64,000 bases of DNA from Sabethes cyaneus (GCF_943734655.1 NC_071353.1:145992043-146056042), one strand, 5' to 3'. Numbered from the stretch's first letter, positions 42,575-54,328 are shown. Notes: generated from the letters alone by a model not told the origin. Made by a program: numbers and translations.

Positions 42575-44475
42575 TTGAGGGCCTCATTCCGCGCCACGAG
42601 CCAAGGCCCAAGGCCCGCTGAGTCGTCCCACGGCCGACGTTCCAGTATCTCAGACCATAGCGTAGGATGGTCGGTCTCCGTGCCGAACATCCAAAGTAAC
42701 GTGGGCGACGGCGGTTTAGAGGTCGGGGAGGAAGTAACGGTTACGAACGAGGAACTCATTGAGATCGCTAAGTCCCTAAAGGTGAGCAAGGCACCTGGAC
42801 CAGACGGAATCCCGAATATGGCCATTAAAGCGACTATTCTGGAGGCACCCGAATTATTCGGGCCAGTAATGAGTAGATGCCTGGAAGCTGGCAACTTCCC
42901 GGACAGATGGAAGCGACAGAATCTGGTCCTATTGCCGAAGCCGGGAAAACCTCCGGGTGTCCCCTCGTCATATAGGCCGATCTGTCTGCTCGATACTGCC
43001 GGCAAGGTGCTGGAAAGGGTTATCCTTAACAGACTCGTACAGTACACTGAGAGTACAAACGGTCTGTCAAGGAACCAATTCGGCTTCCGAAAAGGCAAAT
43101 CTACGGTGGATGCCATCTTGTCTGTCACTAAGACAGCCGAGGTGGCGATCCAGCGCAAGAGGACAGGTATTCGCTATTGTGCAGTTGTCACGCTTGACGT
43201 GAGAAATGCGTTTAATAGCGCTAGCTGGGACTCCATAGCCAACTCGCTTCGGAACGTCCAAGCGCCGGTGTCGCTGTACAAGATCCTGGAAAATTATTTC
43301 CAGAATCGTGTGCTATGCTACAACACGGAGGAGGGTCAGAAGTGCGTTCCAATCACCGCAGGGGTTCCGCAAGGTTCCATACTGGGCCCGGTGTTGTGGA
43401 ACGTCATGTATGACGAGGTGTTGAAGCTAAAGTTCCCGGTAGGGGTGGTGATTGTCGGCTTTGCGGACGATATCACCTTGGAAGTCTACGGTGAATCTAT
43501 CAGAGAAGTTGAGTTGACGGCTGCCCACTCTATAAGCATTGTTGAAGATTGGATGCGATCCAGGAAACTGGAGCTAGCGTATCATAAAACGGAGGTTATC
43601 GTGGTGAACAACCGCAAATCGGTGCAGCAAGCAAATATCAGCGTCGGGGACTGCACTATTTCGTCAACGCGATCCCTAAAACTCCTTAGAGTCATGGTCG
43701 ACGATAAGTTCAAGTTCGGGAGCCACGTCGACTATGCCTGCAAGAAGGCTTCCACAGCTATTTCGGCATTGTCTCGTATGATGTCTAATAGCTCTGCGGT
43801 ATATGGCAGCAAGCGAAGGCTATTAGCTAACGTGGTCCAGTTCATACTCAGGTATGGCGGGCCGGTGTGGTCATCGGCGTTAGGTACCAAGTTATCTAGC
43901 CAAGCTGGAAAGCACCTATCGTCTCATGTGCTTAAGAGTGGCGAGTGCGTATCACACAGTTTCACATGACGCAATCTGCGTCTTAGCGGGTATGATGCCT
44001 ATTGGTATCATCATCAGCGAGGACGTAGAGTGCTTCAACCAACGTGGAACTAGAGGCATATGGAGTACTACAAGATCGGCCTCGATGACCACATGGCAGC
44101 GGGCATGGTCTAATTCCACAAAAGGCCGGTGGACACATCGACTTATCCCGGAACTATCCGGGTGGGTCAACAGATATCAACTTTCACCTGACACAAATTC
44201 TGTCAGGGCATGATTGTTTTAGACAGTATCTGCACAAGTTTGGGCATGCGGAGTCCCCTGCGTGCCCCGAATGCGTGGACGTTGAGGAAACTGCAGAACA
44301 TGCTTTCTTCATATGCCCTCGCTTCGCGGGCGTGAGAAGCAACATGATGGCAGTGAGCGGACAGGACACTACTCCGGATAACTTAGTCCAAAGGATGTGT
44401 TCTAGCTCGGACGTCTGGGGAACGGTCAACGCGGCTGCTACCCAGATCGTACTTGAGCTACAAAACCGCTGAAAA
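42575..44475 (+). pseudogene. R1-like LINE reverse transcriptase and C-terminal knuckle
   Basis: One 464-codon stretch (42575-43969) has YRPICLLDTAGKVLERVI, VTLDVRNAFNSASWD, GVPQGSILGPVLWN and FADDITLEVYG. The thumb region then shifts frame. A CCHC motif CPECVDVEETAEHAFFICPRF (C-x2-C-x8-H-x4-C) lies near 44264-44325. All RT catalytic Asp residues are present, but frameshifts around 42400-42575 and after 43930 disable the ORF. A 3' UTR follows to an A-rich run at about 44725. Confidence 0.8.
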
Positions 44476-44924
44476 GCCGATCAACGGCGAATAAACAGCC
44501 TAACTACCATAGTCCAGTAGTTATCTAAGAGTGTGCGTTAAGCACAATAGCCCCTCCTTGAAGTAATACCGATAAGGTGGTGCCAGGGGGGATTGAGGCT
44601 GGAGACTCGAGTAGGGTTTTAGTGGGTCTGGATTCTCACGCCCCAGTAGGGGGGTCGGGATACCGAACCCCACTCCCTGAGTTGTCTTCTCAGGTGTCTG
44701 ATAGCAGATTTCCCTACTCGTTAAAAAAAAGCCAAGCTGCAATTGGTCAAGGATACAGCGCCTTTTTTCGCTCACTGTGAATACAATTATACAAAGTGGG
44801 AGTATTTCAGAGTATGGCTAGTGGAGCGCACAACTTCCGACCGAGGATAGATCCACCACCACCGCGCCTGAGAGGCTCCGGTAGGCCGTTTTGTCCGGGA
44901 ATGGGGAAGTGGTATCAATCGACG
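44476..44924 (+). other. LINE 3' UTR and unassigned sequence
   Basis: 44476-44728 is the R1-like 3' UTR with GGGTTTTAGTGGGTCTGGATTC and an A8 run. 44729-44924 is unassigned and lies before the copia fragment. Confidence 0.45.
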
Positions 44925-45454
44925 AATGTAACTCTCCAGCCTCCAGGATACTCGTCAAATCTCTGGATTTCCAGACCTAGAAAGAAGCTTACCTCTCCTA
45001 AATAGGTAATGTTGAACTTCGCACTCAATGCTTTGGTCGCATGGTCGATCTCGGAAGAATCCTGACAAGCGATTAGTATATCGTCGACATAAACGAGCAG
45101 ATAAACTCTCAGTTTACCAACGATTTTGATGTAGAGGCACTGATCCGTTTCGCTATGCGTAAATCCCAAGCTCAGTAGGGCGCTGTGTAGACGCTAGTTC
45201 CAGCACCTAACTGGTTGTTTAAGCCCATAAAAGCTACGGCGAAGGTTACAGCCGTTTCTCGATGGAATCAGGCCGATTTTTCATAAACAGCTCCTTGTAA
45301 ATGCGTAAACTCGACCGTCAACTCGTCACGTCCGATCAGTCACGCGTCCCGTATACGTATACGAATACCCATTATCACCTCTGTTCGTCGTTTTACCACC
45401 GTCTGTACTTTCTCTTTCGTTACCGTCTCTTTCTCTCAAACCCGTGATTGAAAA

Positions 45455-45894
45455 CTAGGACAGGACGTGCCAACTGGCTTCTTATTCTTCTTCTTATTAT
45501 TACCGCCATCCCGATTGAATATACTTTGTTACACGCTGCACCACTGTTGCCTGCACATATTATTTTAAGAATAACTTCGTTTACCGAACAACAGCTCCCG
45601 AATACGCCACAGTTTATGCGACCAAAATCATGTTTTGCATTTCATTTTGAAAATTAAAATTCGTGTACAAACAAAACTAATGGTGAACCAAGCATAGAAC
45701 TACAGAATACAAAAGAAATCAAAATTTGGAAATAATAACTTATTGTCGTATTCCCGCTAATGAGTTTCAGCAACACTGAAAACTATACCGCGTTACATTT
45801 TCCAATCAACGGTTGCTCGTCGCTTCCAGCCAATCAGAAATTGAGTCAATTTTGGGTCAACGTCGCGGTTGACACTTGGCACGTCCTGTCCTAG
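45455..45894. mobile_element. hAT-like MITE in copia fragment
   Basis: CTAGGACAGGACGTGCCAA and its inverse at the right end, flanked by the 8-bp duplication ATTGAAAA (45447-45454, 45895-45902). 440 bp, non-coding. Confidence 0.8.
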
Positions 45895-46021
45895 ATTGAA
45901 AACATACAAGAACCCTCTGCGTGTTGCCATATGCATCGTTAGACCGTTACACTCCTCAGTCAAATTCCCGTAAAGGTATGCGGTCTTGACATCCAGCTGT
46001 CGAAGAATCAGGTTACGTAGT

Positions 46022-46290
46022 TGAAACTTTGTTAACACTAAACGGACTTTCGGTAGTTTTCACTATAAAATAAACACGTCGTTCTTCGCTAACGTTCTAA
46101 GTTCGAATGCTTGATTTATTCTTAGCTATTCATAGGTTTGCTGAACAGCTACAGTGTGTGTACATTATGTATTTGTTTATTATGTAATTCCCCCGAAGGG
46201 GTTTGGATATTAGGTCGACTGCTATAGGTATTTACATCAAAGTATTTTTATGATTGGGAAGGTATATTTTTATGATTGGGAAGGTATATT
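46022..46290 (-). repeat. 3' LTR
   Basis: Matches 51178-51436. Carries an extra tandem copy of TTTTATGATTGGGAAGGTAT near 46250-46290 and lacks the CTGCTATAC duplication of the other LTR. Confidence 0.85.
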
Positions 46291-46384
46291 CCCTCTTAAG
46301 ATACTACTTATTAACATTCATTAAACCTATCTAAATACATTCTTATAAACTATACCAATTTGTAATTCTCCGCACTCAGGTATT

Positions 46385-49330
46385 TTACTTGAAATAAACA
46401 AAATTTCTATCGACCTTCTTCTTAAAAACTCTAGAGGATCTTCTTAAATTTTCAGTAGGATGTCTTCCAGAGACTCCTAAATCATTACAATCATTGGAAC
46501 GAAATACCTTAGGGTGTATTTCACTTCTGACTGGCGGTGGCATCTCGAATGCGGGTGGAAATCCACAGAACAGCTCCTCGTCCTCGGATTCCGCATATCG
46601 CCTATTTGTACCTCGAGTATGCTCCGCCGTCTGTTGGTCCAGCATCTGAAGCGCCACATTACGCCTACGTTCAGATTCCTGTATAAGTCTAATCTGCCCC
46701 CTGTGGGCCGAGATCAAGACTGGTCCTATCGAGATCTGAAAAACATTCGTAGAAATCCTTTTAATAAATTTTGCCTCTAACCATTTTTGTGTTTCATTTA
46801 GTTTAGGATTTCTATAGTAAACCTTGTCTCCTGCGATTAATTTGCTAAACGGATCTGTGGGAGTTTTTTCAAATTGTGTATAATTTTCTTTATTTTCAGC
46901 GGAAACATTCGGAAATATTTTTTCGTGATGTTTATTAGGGTGCGTTAAATCGAGAAGAGTTTTTGGCCTGTAATTTAAAACCCTCTCTGATGGGAAATCT
47001 CCCCCTTCTGTCAAACAACTGTTTCGGTAATTAAATAGAAAATAATCCAACTTGTCTTGAATATTTAAATTTCTCATTTCAGGGTCAAGCAAAAGTTTTT
47101 TTAGAACATCCTTTGCTACTCTTACAAGACGCTCTGCTTGTCCATTGCTCTGTGGATGGTAAGGTGGACTTTTCATTACCCGGACTCCTTGCCTCTCAAG
47201 AAAATGTATAAAATGTTGAGAATTAAAGGGTGGTCCGTTATCGGTTACTACCACGTCTGGAATACCGAAACGTGCGAAGAAATTTTGGAATTTCTTCGTG
47301 GTTTTTTCCGCATCCGTGCCATGTTTCATCCAAAATAATTCCAGCCATTTCGAAAAACTGTCGACTATTAATAAAAACGTGTTTCTTTCGTGAAAGAAAA
47401 AATCAGCATGCACACGGCTGAACGGTCTAGTAGTTGGGACCCACTCATATGCTATGTTTTTACCTGGTACTACAGCCATTTTTAAGCAAATATCACACTT
47501 TTTGACATAACTTTCTATGGCCATATTTATACCAAACCAGTAAACAGATCTTCTTGCTAATTGTTTCATTTTTATGACACCAGCATGGTTTGCATGGAGA
47601 AGTTTTAGTATTTTGTGCTGCAGAGAAGATGGTATTACTACTCTGTCTTTGAAAACCAAACAACCTTCAACCAATTCCAGTTCTTGATGCTGTGAATAAA
47701 TGTCCCTTAAACTTTTCTCCAATCGTTCTGGCCAGCCATGTTTAATAAAATATATTATTTGCTGCAAATGACTGTCTTTTTCTGTTTCCTTAGCTATAAA
47801 AGAAAAATCTAAGGGAAACTCTGTAGAAAAATTTAAACTGTTTACACTACCCGACTCAATAGCCTTTGGGACTTCAATTTTAAGTGGAAATCTAGAACAG
47901 AAATCAGCGTTGCTCATTTTCTCTGATGGTCTATACAAAATGTCGAAGTCGTATATGGATAATTCTATAATATAACGCTGAAGTCTAGTAACAAAAATTG
48001 AATTTCGCCCAGTTTTCCCAAGAATTCCCAAAAGAGGCTTATGATCTGTGAAAACTGTAAATTTCTGGCCATATAGAAATTTATGAAACTTTTTTATTGT
48101 TGACACAATAGCCAGCGCTTCTAGGTGGAGAATAGGATAAGATTTTTGTGCCGAATTGAGTGAGAAAGAAACAAAACTGATAGGTCTTTCTACACCGTCG
48201 ACTAAATGGGCTATTACACCTCCCAGACCATAGGAAGAGGCATCAGCGCAAACAATAATCGGTTTCTTAGGATCATACAAGGTTAGAATGTTAGCATTTA
48301 GCAACTGTAATTTGCAGCTTTTAAAAGCCTCGTTACATGCAGGGCTCCATACGTACCTAGCCTCTTTCGTTACCAACTTATACAAAGGATTCAAAGTAGA
48401 AGATAAATTTGGAAGAAATTTTCCATAGTAATTGATTATACCTAGAAATGCTTTCAGTTGAGTCACGTTTTCAGGTACCTTCGCTTGTTGTATGGTTGCC
48501 ACTTTATCAGGATTTGGTTTTAATCCTTTCCCAGAAATAATGTGTCCTAAATAGAGGAGTTCGTCGACAAAAAATTTACATTTTTCAAAATTCACCTTTA
48601 TATTTGCTTTTTTCAATCTGTCCAATACTAAAAGAAGATTTTTATAGCACTCCTCAAAGTTTTTTCCAGCAATTAATACATCGTCCAAATAGCAGAAAAC
48701 AAACTCCAGTCCCTTTAAAATAGTGTCCATAATTTGCTGGAAAATGGCCGCGCTTGAAGAAGCGCCCTGAGGAAGACTGTTATAAGTGAAAAGTCCTCTC
48801 ATTGTATTTATTATCACAAACTTGCGTGATTTCTCTGATAGATTTAATTGTGTATAAGCATTGGACAAATCTAAAGAACAAAAAACTTTGCAATCAGCTA
48901 AAGAAGCGAACAAATCCTGGGCTGTAGGCAAAGGGTAAGTATTAGGTATTAGTACTTTGTTTATTGATGCCTTGCAGTCGATAACAAGACGAATGCTATT
49001 GTCCTTTTTCATCACAACTACCACAGGTGAAGCCCATAAACTTGCCTTAATAGGCGTAATGATTTTATCTTTTTCCAGGGCTATTAAATAATTGTTCACT
49101 TTATCCTTTAAGCGATAAGGTACTTCATAAGCCTTTTTAAAAATGGGAGCATCTTCGCGAAGCACCAAATCAGCTTCAAAACCAATGATGGGAGACGAAA
49201 TGTTTTTATCAAAAATGTTTTTGTAATTGTATTTAATTTCACCTAATGCTTTATCTGCACGACTTGGTAACTGTAGGGAATTGATGAAAAAAACATTGGA
49301 GAAACGTTGCCTCCAACCTTCACAAAACAC
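46385..49330 (-). CDS. LTR element pol: RT, RNase H, integrase
   Basis: 981 codons without a stop. RT spans about residues 60-270, with SLDLSNAYTQL, LPQGASSSAAIFQQ and YLDDVLIAG. RNase H follows (VCADASSYGLGG, LHLEALAIV, FTDHKPLLG). Integrase has an HHCC-type zinc domain (HANHAG...CDICLKM) and a D-D-E core (HADFFF, VVTDNGPPF, HPQSNGQAERLV). All catalytic motifs look intact. The C-terminus is basic and extends close to the 3' LTR. It overlaps the upstream ORF by 11 bases in another frame, so expression probably needs a frameshift or a separate start. Confidence 0.85.
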   Translation of the reverse strand: MFCEGWRQRFSNVFFINSLQLPSRADKALGEIKYNYKNIFDKNISSPIIGFEADLVLREDAPIFKKAYEVPYRLKDKVNNYLIALEKDKIITPIKASLWASPVVVVMKKDNSIRLVIDCKASINKVLIPNTYPLPTAQDLFASLADCKVFCSLDLSNAYTQLNLSEKSRKFVIINTMRGLFTYNSLPQGASSSAAIFQQIMDTILKGLEFVFCYLDDVLIAGKNFEECYKNLLLVLDRLKKANIKVNFEKCKFFVDELLYLGHIISGKGLKPNPDKVATIQQAKVPENVTQLKAFLGIINYYGKFLPNLSSTLNPLYKLVTKEARYVWSPACNEAFKSCKLQLLNANILTLYDPKKPIIVCADASSYGLGGVIAHLVDGVERPISFVSFSLNSAQKSYPILHLEALAIVSTIKKFHKFLYGQKFTVFTDHKPLLGILGKTGRNSIFVTRLQRYIIELSIYDFDILYRPSEKMSNADFCSRFPLKIEVPKAIESGSVNSLNFSTEFPLDFSFIAKETEKDSHLQQIIYFIKHGWPERLEKSLRDIYSQHQELELVEGCLVFKDRVVIPSSLQHKILKLLHANHAGVIKMKQLARRSVYWFGINMAIESYVKKCDICLKMAVVPGKNIAYEWVPTTRPFSRVHADFFFHERNTFLLIVDSFSKWLELFWMKHGTDAEKTTKKFQNFFARFGIPDVVVTDNGPPFNSQHFIHFLERQGVRVMKSPPYHPQSNGQAERLVRVAKDVLKKLLLDPEMRNLNIQDKLDYFLFNYRNSCLTEGGDFPSERVLNYRPKTLLDLTHPNKHHEKIFPNVSAENKENYTQFEKTPTDPFSKLIAGDKVYYRNPKLNETQKWLEAKFIKRISTNVFQISIGPVLISAHRGQIRLIQESERRRNVALQMLDQQTAEHTRGTNRRYAESEDEELFCGFPPAFEMPPPVRSEIHPKVFRSNDCNDLGVSGRHPTENLRRSSRVFKKKVDRNFVYFK

Positions 49331-50087
49331 ATCGAGCCAATCTATTCAGCACAATGAGCTCCATTTGAGCCTGTTTGTCATTGACCAGAACTCTAACCAC
49401 GATACTACCTAATATTTTTAAAGTCGATCCGTTAACTACTATAAGCTTCCGTTTAGTCATTTTTAACGAAATATGTGCTAAATATTTAGCATAGTCAAAT
49501 TTGCTTATAACGGATACAGATGAGCCACTATCAACCTCCATTCTAAGTATTTTATCCTCAATAGTAGTCTCTAGGAAACAAGGTTCGCTAATTTTATTCA
49601 CCGATTTAATCATAAAGCATGCATAATCACCTGGTGAATCACTGTCGCTGTTGTAATCAATTCGTAGACGCTTAAAATAATCAGGCACGTTACCAGAACC
49701 TTGTGTATCTTCGACAAACTTCACCGAACTCCTGCCATTTTGTTGATTTTTCAAGCGATAGCAATTTTTCTGAATATGGCCTTTCAATTTACAGAAGTTA
49801 CAAATGAAATTTGCATATCTTCCTCTGCTAGACTGCCTACGCTCCGATCGCTCTCTATCATGATCACGGCGGTAGACCTGCCTATCCCTGCTTCTGCTTC
49901 TGACACGATTCCTATCATTGCTATATCGAGTATGATATCTTGGCTCTCTATCTCCTAACCTGCTTTGTACGGAAAGGACATTTGCTGTATAATCCGCATT
50001 CAAAGCATCAGCACTAGATTCCACCATTTCTGTATTTTTTATCATTCTTTCTGCTACTCGCAGGTTTAAGTCGTCTACCTCTAGCAT
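49320..50087 (-). CDS. LTR element nucleocapsid and protease ORF
   Basis: About 255 codons. An Arg/Ser/Asp-rich stretch is followed by a CCHC knuckle, CNFCKLKGHIQKNC, then a retropepsin-like active site MEVDSGSSVSVIS. It overlaps the gag ORF end by 7 bases at an A8 run (minus strand), suggesting frameshift or indel. Processing role inferred from family. Confidence 0.75.
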   Translation of the reverse strand: MLEVDDLNLRVAERMIKNTEMVESSADALNADYTANVLSVQSRLGDREPRYHTRYSNDRNRVRSRSRDRQVYRRDHDRERSERRQSSRGRYANFICNFCKLKGHIQKNCYRLKNQQNGRSSVKFVEDTQGSGNVPDYFKRLRIDYNSDSDSPGDYACFMIKSVNKISEPCFLETTIEDKILRMEVDSGSSVSVISKFDYAKYLAHISLKMTKRKLIVVNGSTLKILGSIVVRVLVNDKQAQMELIVLNRLARCVL

Positions 50088-50512
50088 TTTTTTTGCAGTT
50101 TCTTATCAAAAACACCAAAAAGCAACTGATCCCTAATTGCCGACTCACGAAATGCACCAAAATCACATTGCTCTGCTAAAAGCTTCACCGCCAGAATGAA
50201 GTTTTCACCGGATTCCGCCGGGCCTTGTTTCCTATTGCGAAATCTAAGCCTCAAAATCGTATCCGACTCAACTTTGTCAAACCTTTCTTTCAGTTTCTTT
50301 GTTATTGCTTCATAACTGAGAGTTTTTAAATCTGTACCCGGATATAGCAATTTCAATTCCTCAAATATGTGCATACCGGAAAAACTCATAAAGATATCCT
50401 TTTTTTATCATCTGCAATATTGTTGCAGGAAAAAAAATATTCAAGGCGCTCCACATAATTGGAGAAAGACGTGCCCATGACGTAAGGGTCAATGCTTCCC
50501 ATTAGCGCCATG
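50081..50512 (-). pseudogene. LTR element gag, broken by a frameshift
   Basis: A first segment starts MALMGSIDPYVMGTSFSNYV at 50512 and ends at a stop near 50390. A second segment, 50389-50081, continues in another frame with FEELKLLYPGTDLKTLSYEA and RKQGPAESGENFILAVKLLA. The shift coincides with an A7 run. Capsid-like helical region by family comparison. Confidence 0.6.
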
Positions 50513-51177
50513 CCTGCACCGGATCGATATAACGAAATGCAATATTTAAGCACAAATAAAAGAAAGAAAAAAACTCACGTACCTTAAATTTTACTAAAAT
50601 CCGATAGATAGACAGTCGCTGAAAGCGCAGAGCTGTTTTTTCCGGTACCGGTCCAATCAATCCAGTGAGAAAAATCGATGCAGTCCGTTTTCTACTATCA
50701 GCTGCCACCAAAATTTCCAAACAAAGTCCTAAAAACTCCGAACGATGATGTTCCGTTTGGTCCGAATCTATCCTACAGTATTTGCTTTAGCATGCTATTA
50801 TTTAGCCGATGCTATTAAATAAGCGTCGCTAGCGACCGGCTAGTTATCAAAAAAAAGAAAATAGAACACAAAAGAAACAATTAGTTCAATGCTTAGATTG
50901 TGTAACTAAACAATTTCTATTATGCTTTCTCCTTATACAAAACGTTCCACTTTCTAAAGCTTTCTTTGTTCAATAAACTTACCTGTTGAATAGAAAACAA
51001 TTCCACCCCAAACGTCGAACAAAACCCTGTCCGGAAAAACACGGGAAAAGCTTTTCCCCAAACTGCTGCGCCACTGCGAAATCAACGAAAAACTTGCCGG
51101 TACACGTCTGTGTAGCAAAAAAACTTTCGCACCAATATAAACTGAACACACGCGAAACCAGATTTTCTCGCCGCCAC
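50513..51177 (-). other. LTR element 5' untranslated/leader region
   Basis: Lies between the 5' LTR and gag. A primer-binding site should start next to 51177; the sequence there reads GTGGCGGCGAGAAAATC on the minus strand, and the matching tRNA is not clear. No other coding seen. Confidence 0.4.
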
Positions 51178-51436
51178 TGAAACTTTGTTAACACTAAACG
51201 GACTTTCGGTAGTTTTCACTATAAAATAAACACGTCGTTCTTCGCTAACGTTCTAAGTTCGAATGCTTGATTTATTCTTAGCTATTCATAGGTTTGCTGA
51301 ACAGCTACAGTGTGTGTACATTATGTATTTGTTTATTATGTAATTCCCCCGAAGGGGTTTGGATATTAGGTCAACTGCTATACCTGCTATAGGTATTTAC
51401 ATCAAAGTATTTTTATGATTGGGAAGGTATATTACA
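51178..51436 (-). repeat. 5' LTR
   Basis: 259 bp, starts TGTAATATACCTTCCC and ends CAAAGTTTCA on the minus strand. Nearly identical to 46022-46290. Confidence 0.85.
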
Positions 51437-51870
51437 GTAGTGATATCAACCACCGCTAGCAAAGCTCGGAGGGTGGTTTGCTTTATCACGGGAGTAAAGG
51501 TCTCCTCGAAGCCCTCCCCGTACTTCTACGTATAGCCCTGGGCTACTAACCGAGCTTTATACTTGACGATATTCTTAGCCGCACATCTTTTGATGTTATA
51601 AATCCACTTGTAGCATATGGACGGACAGGGACTAGAGAAACCAGACCATAGGATAAAGGTTTTAAAGTCCTGCTGTTTTGTTTCTTGGGTACTGCGTTTT
51701 GAGTGAAACATTGGCCTGGTTTTAATAATAAAATGCGATACGGGATGAAATAAGTGTAGTGTATTTGTTGTATGGTTTATGTATGTTTTCTGCTGCGGTA
51801 ACTTTAGCGGGAGGTCATTCATAAGCAGTGGTCTCATCAAAAGGAATTTTCTTTTGAACAAATTAAGTTT

Positions 51871-51962
51871 AGTTCAGTACATTATCAATCAAGTGAGCAA
51901 TGGATATCATTTATTACGACAAATTAACAGAACGTATTCAAAAAACTGCTGCTACACAGTCA
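51871..51962. other. Short spacer between copia and LINE relics
   Basis: No feature recognised. Confidence 0.3.
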
Positions 51963-53293
51963 GAGCAATCTTACTTACTTATTCAGCCGAGAGCCGGGGT
52001 GGCTCTTGCCGTATCAAGAATTCCTCTCCATTGTACTCGGTCCTGGGCTACTCGTCGCCAATTCGTTGCGCGTCTCGACATACGCAAGTCGGTTTCAACC
52101 TGGTCGAGTCATCGTGCACATTGAGCCCCTCTATTCCTGGTGCCGGTGGGGTTCTTGAAGAGAACGGATTTCACTACACAGTCGTCCGGCATCCTTGCGA
52201 CGTGGCCGGCCCACCGTTGTCTCCCAATTTTCGTCAGGTGAACGATGGGAATCCCTCCAAGCAGTGCTTGTAGCTCGTGATTCATTGTCTCCACCACTCC
52301 GCTTTCCGTTTGCACTCCGCCAAAAATAGTCCGCAACACCAAGTTCCGTACAGGACCGTACCGTACAGGACTACCGGTCTGATTAGCGTTTTGTACATCG
52401 TCAGCTTTGTGCGGCGGCGTATGCTCCTAGATCGAAACGTCTTGCGGGGGGGGGGGGGGGAAGTAGGCTCGATTTCCAGTTTGAATGCGTCGTTGGATCT
52501 CCTTACTCGTATTATTGTCGGCGGTGACCAGAGATCCCAAATATACGAACTCATCAACCACTTCAGTTCATCGCCGTCAATAGTTACTGTCCGTTGGAGG
52601 CAAACGTTACTTTCTCGGGAGCCCCTTCCTACCATATATTTGGTTTTCGACGCATTAATTTGTAACCTTAACCTCCTAGCCTCCGTTTTTAATCTGGCGT
52701 AGATTGCTTCCGCCGTCCCACGGTTTCTAGTAATGATGTCGAGGTCGTCTGCAAAGGCTAGGAGTTGGCTTCTCTTGCTGAAGATCGTTCCTCTCGTTTC
52801 GATGCCTGCTCGCCGGATCATACCTTCATTAGCGATATTGAATAACATACAGGACAGTCCACCCCCTTGCCGTAACCCTCTGCGCGATTCGAAAGGACTT
52901 GAGAGTGTCCCCGAATCGCGCACGTAGCACATCACTCGTTCCAGAGTAGCTTTGATCAGCCGCGTCAGTTTGTCCGGCCATAGCTGTTCGCGTTCAACGG
53001 TATCGCATGCTGCTCTGAAATCCACGAAAAGGTGATGCGTGGGCACGCTGTACTCTCGACATTTCTGAAGGATTTGTCGGAGAGTAAAAATTTGATCCGT
53101 AGTAGCACGGGCCCCCAATAAAGCCCGCCTGATACTGCCCTACGAAATCTCTTGCCATTGGGGATAGACGACGCAACAAAATCTGGAAGAGCACCTTGTA
53201 GGCGGCGTTGACCAGCGTAATGCCGCGGTAGTTACAGCAGTCTAGCCGGTCGCCCTTTCCATTCACTCCTCCGGTAGTTTCTCTTCTTCCCAA
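51963..53293 (-). pseudogene. Loner/RTE-like LINE reverse transcriptase and 3' end
   Basis: The minus strand encodes NYRGITLVNAAYKVLFQILL, HHLFVDFRAACDTVEREQLW, ESRRGLRQGGGLSCMLFNI, FADDLDIITRN and, later, WAGHVARMPDDCV, in three frames. It ends with GCTGAATAAGTAAGTAAG at about 51980-51963. Compared with the usual family motif, the Asp-rich palm block has substitutions. A G16 run at 52445-52460 lies within it. Non-functional. Confidence 0.75.
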
Positions 53294-54115
53294 ATCCTTG
53301 AAATCAGCCAGTAAAGTGCCGTTGCCTGCAGTTCTTGGCCAATTTTATAGAGTTCAGCCGGCAGTCGGTCCTTTCCGGCGGCTCTATTATTCTTCAGCAG
53401 ACCGATTTCTCGCCGGATCTCTTCGAGATCGGGAGCCCGTACGCTGTTGTCGGCAGTTCGCGGATTGTCTAGTTACCGAATGTTTAGCCGTGGAGGGCGA
53501 CTTTTTTGCGAGGTATTAACCGTCGATAGTTTTGAGCGCACATGTACTGCTACTAGGTAGTGGTTCGAGTCAATATCCGCACTCCGTAGGGAGCGTACGT
53601 TGGTGATGTTCGAGAAAAACTGGCCCTCGATGAGCATATGGTCGATTTGGTTCGAGGTTCGTTGGTTAGGTGATCTCCAGGTGGCCTTGTGGATATCTTT
53701 GTGGGAAAAGAAGGTGCTTTTGATCACCAAGCCTCGGGAAGCCGCAAAGTTGATATAGTTCATATCCCCGATGACGATCTTGTGTGGGCAATGAACGTTT
53801 ATGATGGTATAGTTGAAGAAACGGCCTTTTATCCTCAACACGCACATCCTGTCGTTGATCGCTTTCCAGTTCATTACGCGATCCTGCATTTTGCCCAACA
53901 CTACGACGTCCATTCCCAGCTCGTTGGTCGCTCCACCACTCTGGAAAAATTGGGCTTTGCCGCCACGGATCCTCCACACCTTCTCGCCTTTGCGAGAGAT
54001 CTCCTGCAGTGCCACGATGCCAAACTTTCGGGGTTCTAGCTGATCGAGCAGCACCCTGTCGCCACCAACGAAGTTTAGCGATCTGCAGTTCCAGGTACCA
54101 AGTCTCCATTCCATG
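53294..54115 (-). pseudogene. Loner/RTE-like LINE endonuclease
   Basis: 213-residue frame starting MEWRLGTWNCRSLNFVGGDR at 54114, with IVALQEISRKG, IIGDMNY-type sequence, WRSPNQRTSNQIDHML and ADIDSNHYLVAVH (SDH changed to SNH). About 300 residues normally found between this and RT are missing at about 53465, where NIR is followed directly by TADNSVRAPDLEEIRREIG, so an internal deletion is likely. Confidence 0.75.
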
Positions 54116-54328
54116 TCCTTATTTCGTCACCTTGGTCCATGCCGAATATTCGGGGAAGATATTTCTTGAGTCTTGTTGTTAGTTTTTTTAAGTTTAGATA
54201 GGTAGCCGTACTAGGGCTTACGCTACCGAGTCTCGGGATGGGGCTGCCATCTGTCAGTGTCGAGACGACACTATGCCTCCTTCCCTGTTAGTATACGACA
54301 GTAGTATACAGAGCAATCATCGTAATCA
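54116..54328. other. Spacer between LINE and gene E
   Basis: Probably holds the LINE 5' end and the gene E 3' UTR. I see no AATAAA on the minus strand here. Confidence 0.35.

Larger units (their letters stand above)
46022..51436 (-). mobile_element. Ty3-type LTR retrotransposon, near-complete
   Basis: Flanked by GTAGT on both sides (46017-46021, 51437-51441). LTRs at 46022-46290 and 51178-51436 differ mainly by one substitution and two short duplications, so the copy is young. The order on the minus strand is gag, protease, RT, RNase H, integrase, as in Ty3/gypsy elements. No env-like ORF was seen. The 3' LTR is preceded by the purine run AAGAGGGA. Confidence 0.9.
44925..51870 (-). mobile_element. 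Ty1/copia pol fragment, split by two insertions
   Basis: The minus strand has WIYNIKRCAAKNIVKYKARL (51600-51545), then, across the LTR element, LRNLILRQLDVKTAYLYGNL (46005-45945) and LLVYVDDILIACQD (45105-45060) with FNITYLGEVSFFLGLEIQRF. This is the copia RT order. It is interrupted by 46022-51436 and 45455-45894. No LTRs of its own were found; a relic. Confidence 0.75.
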
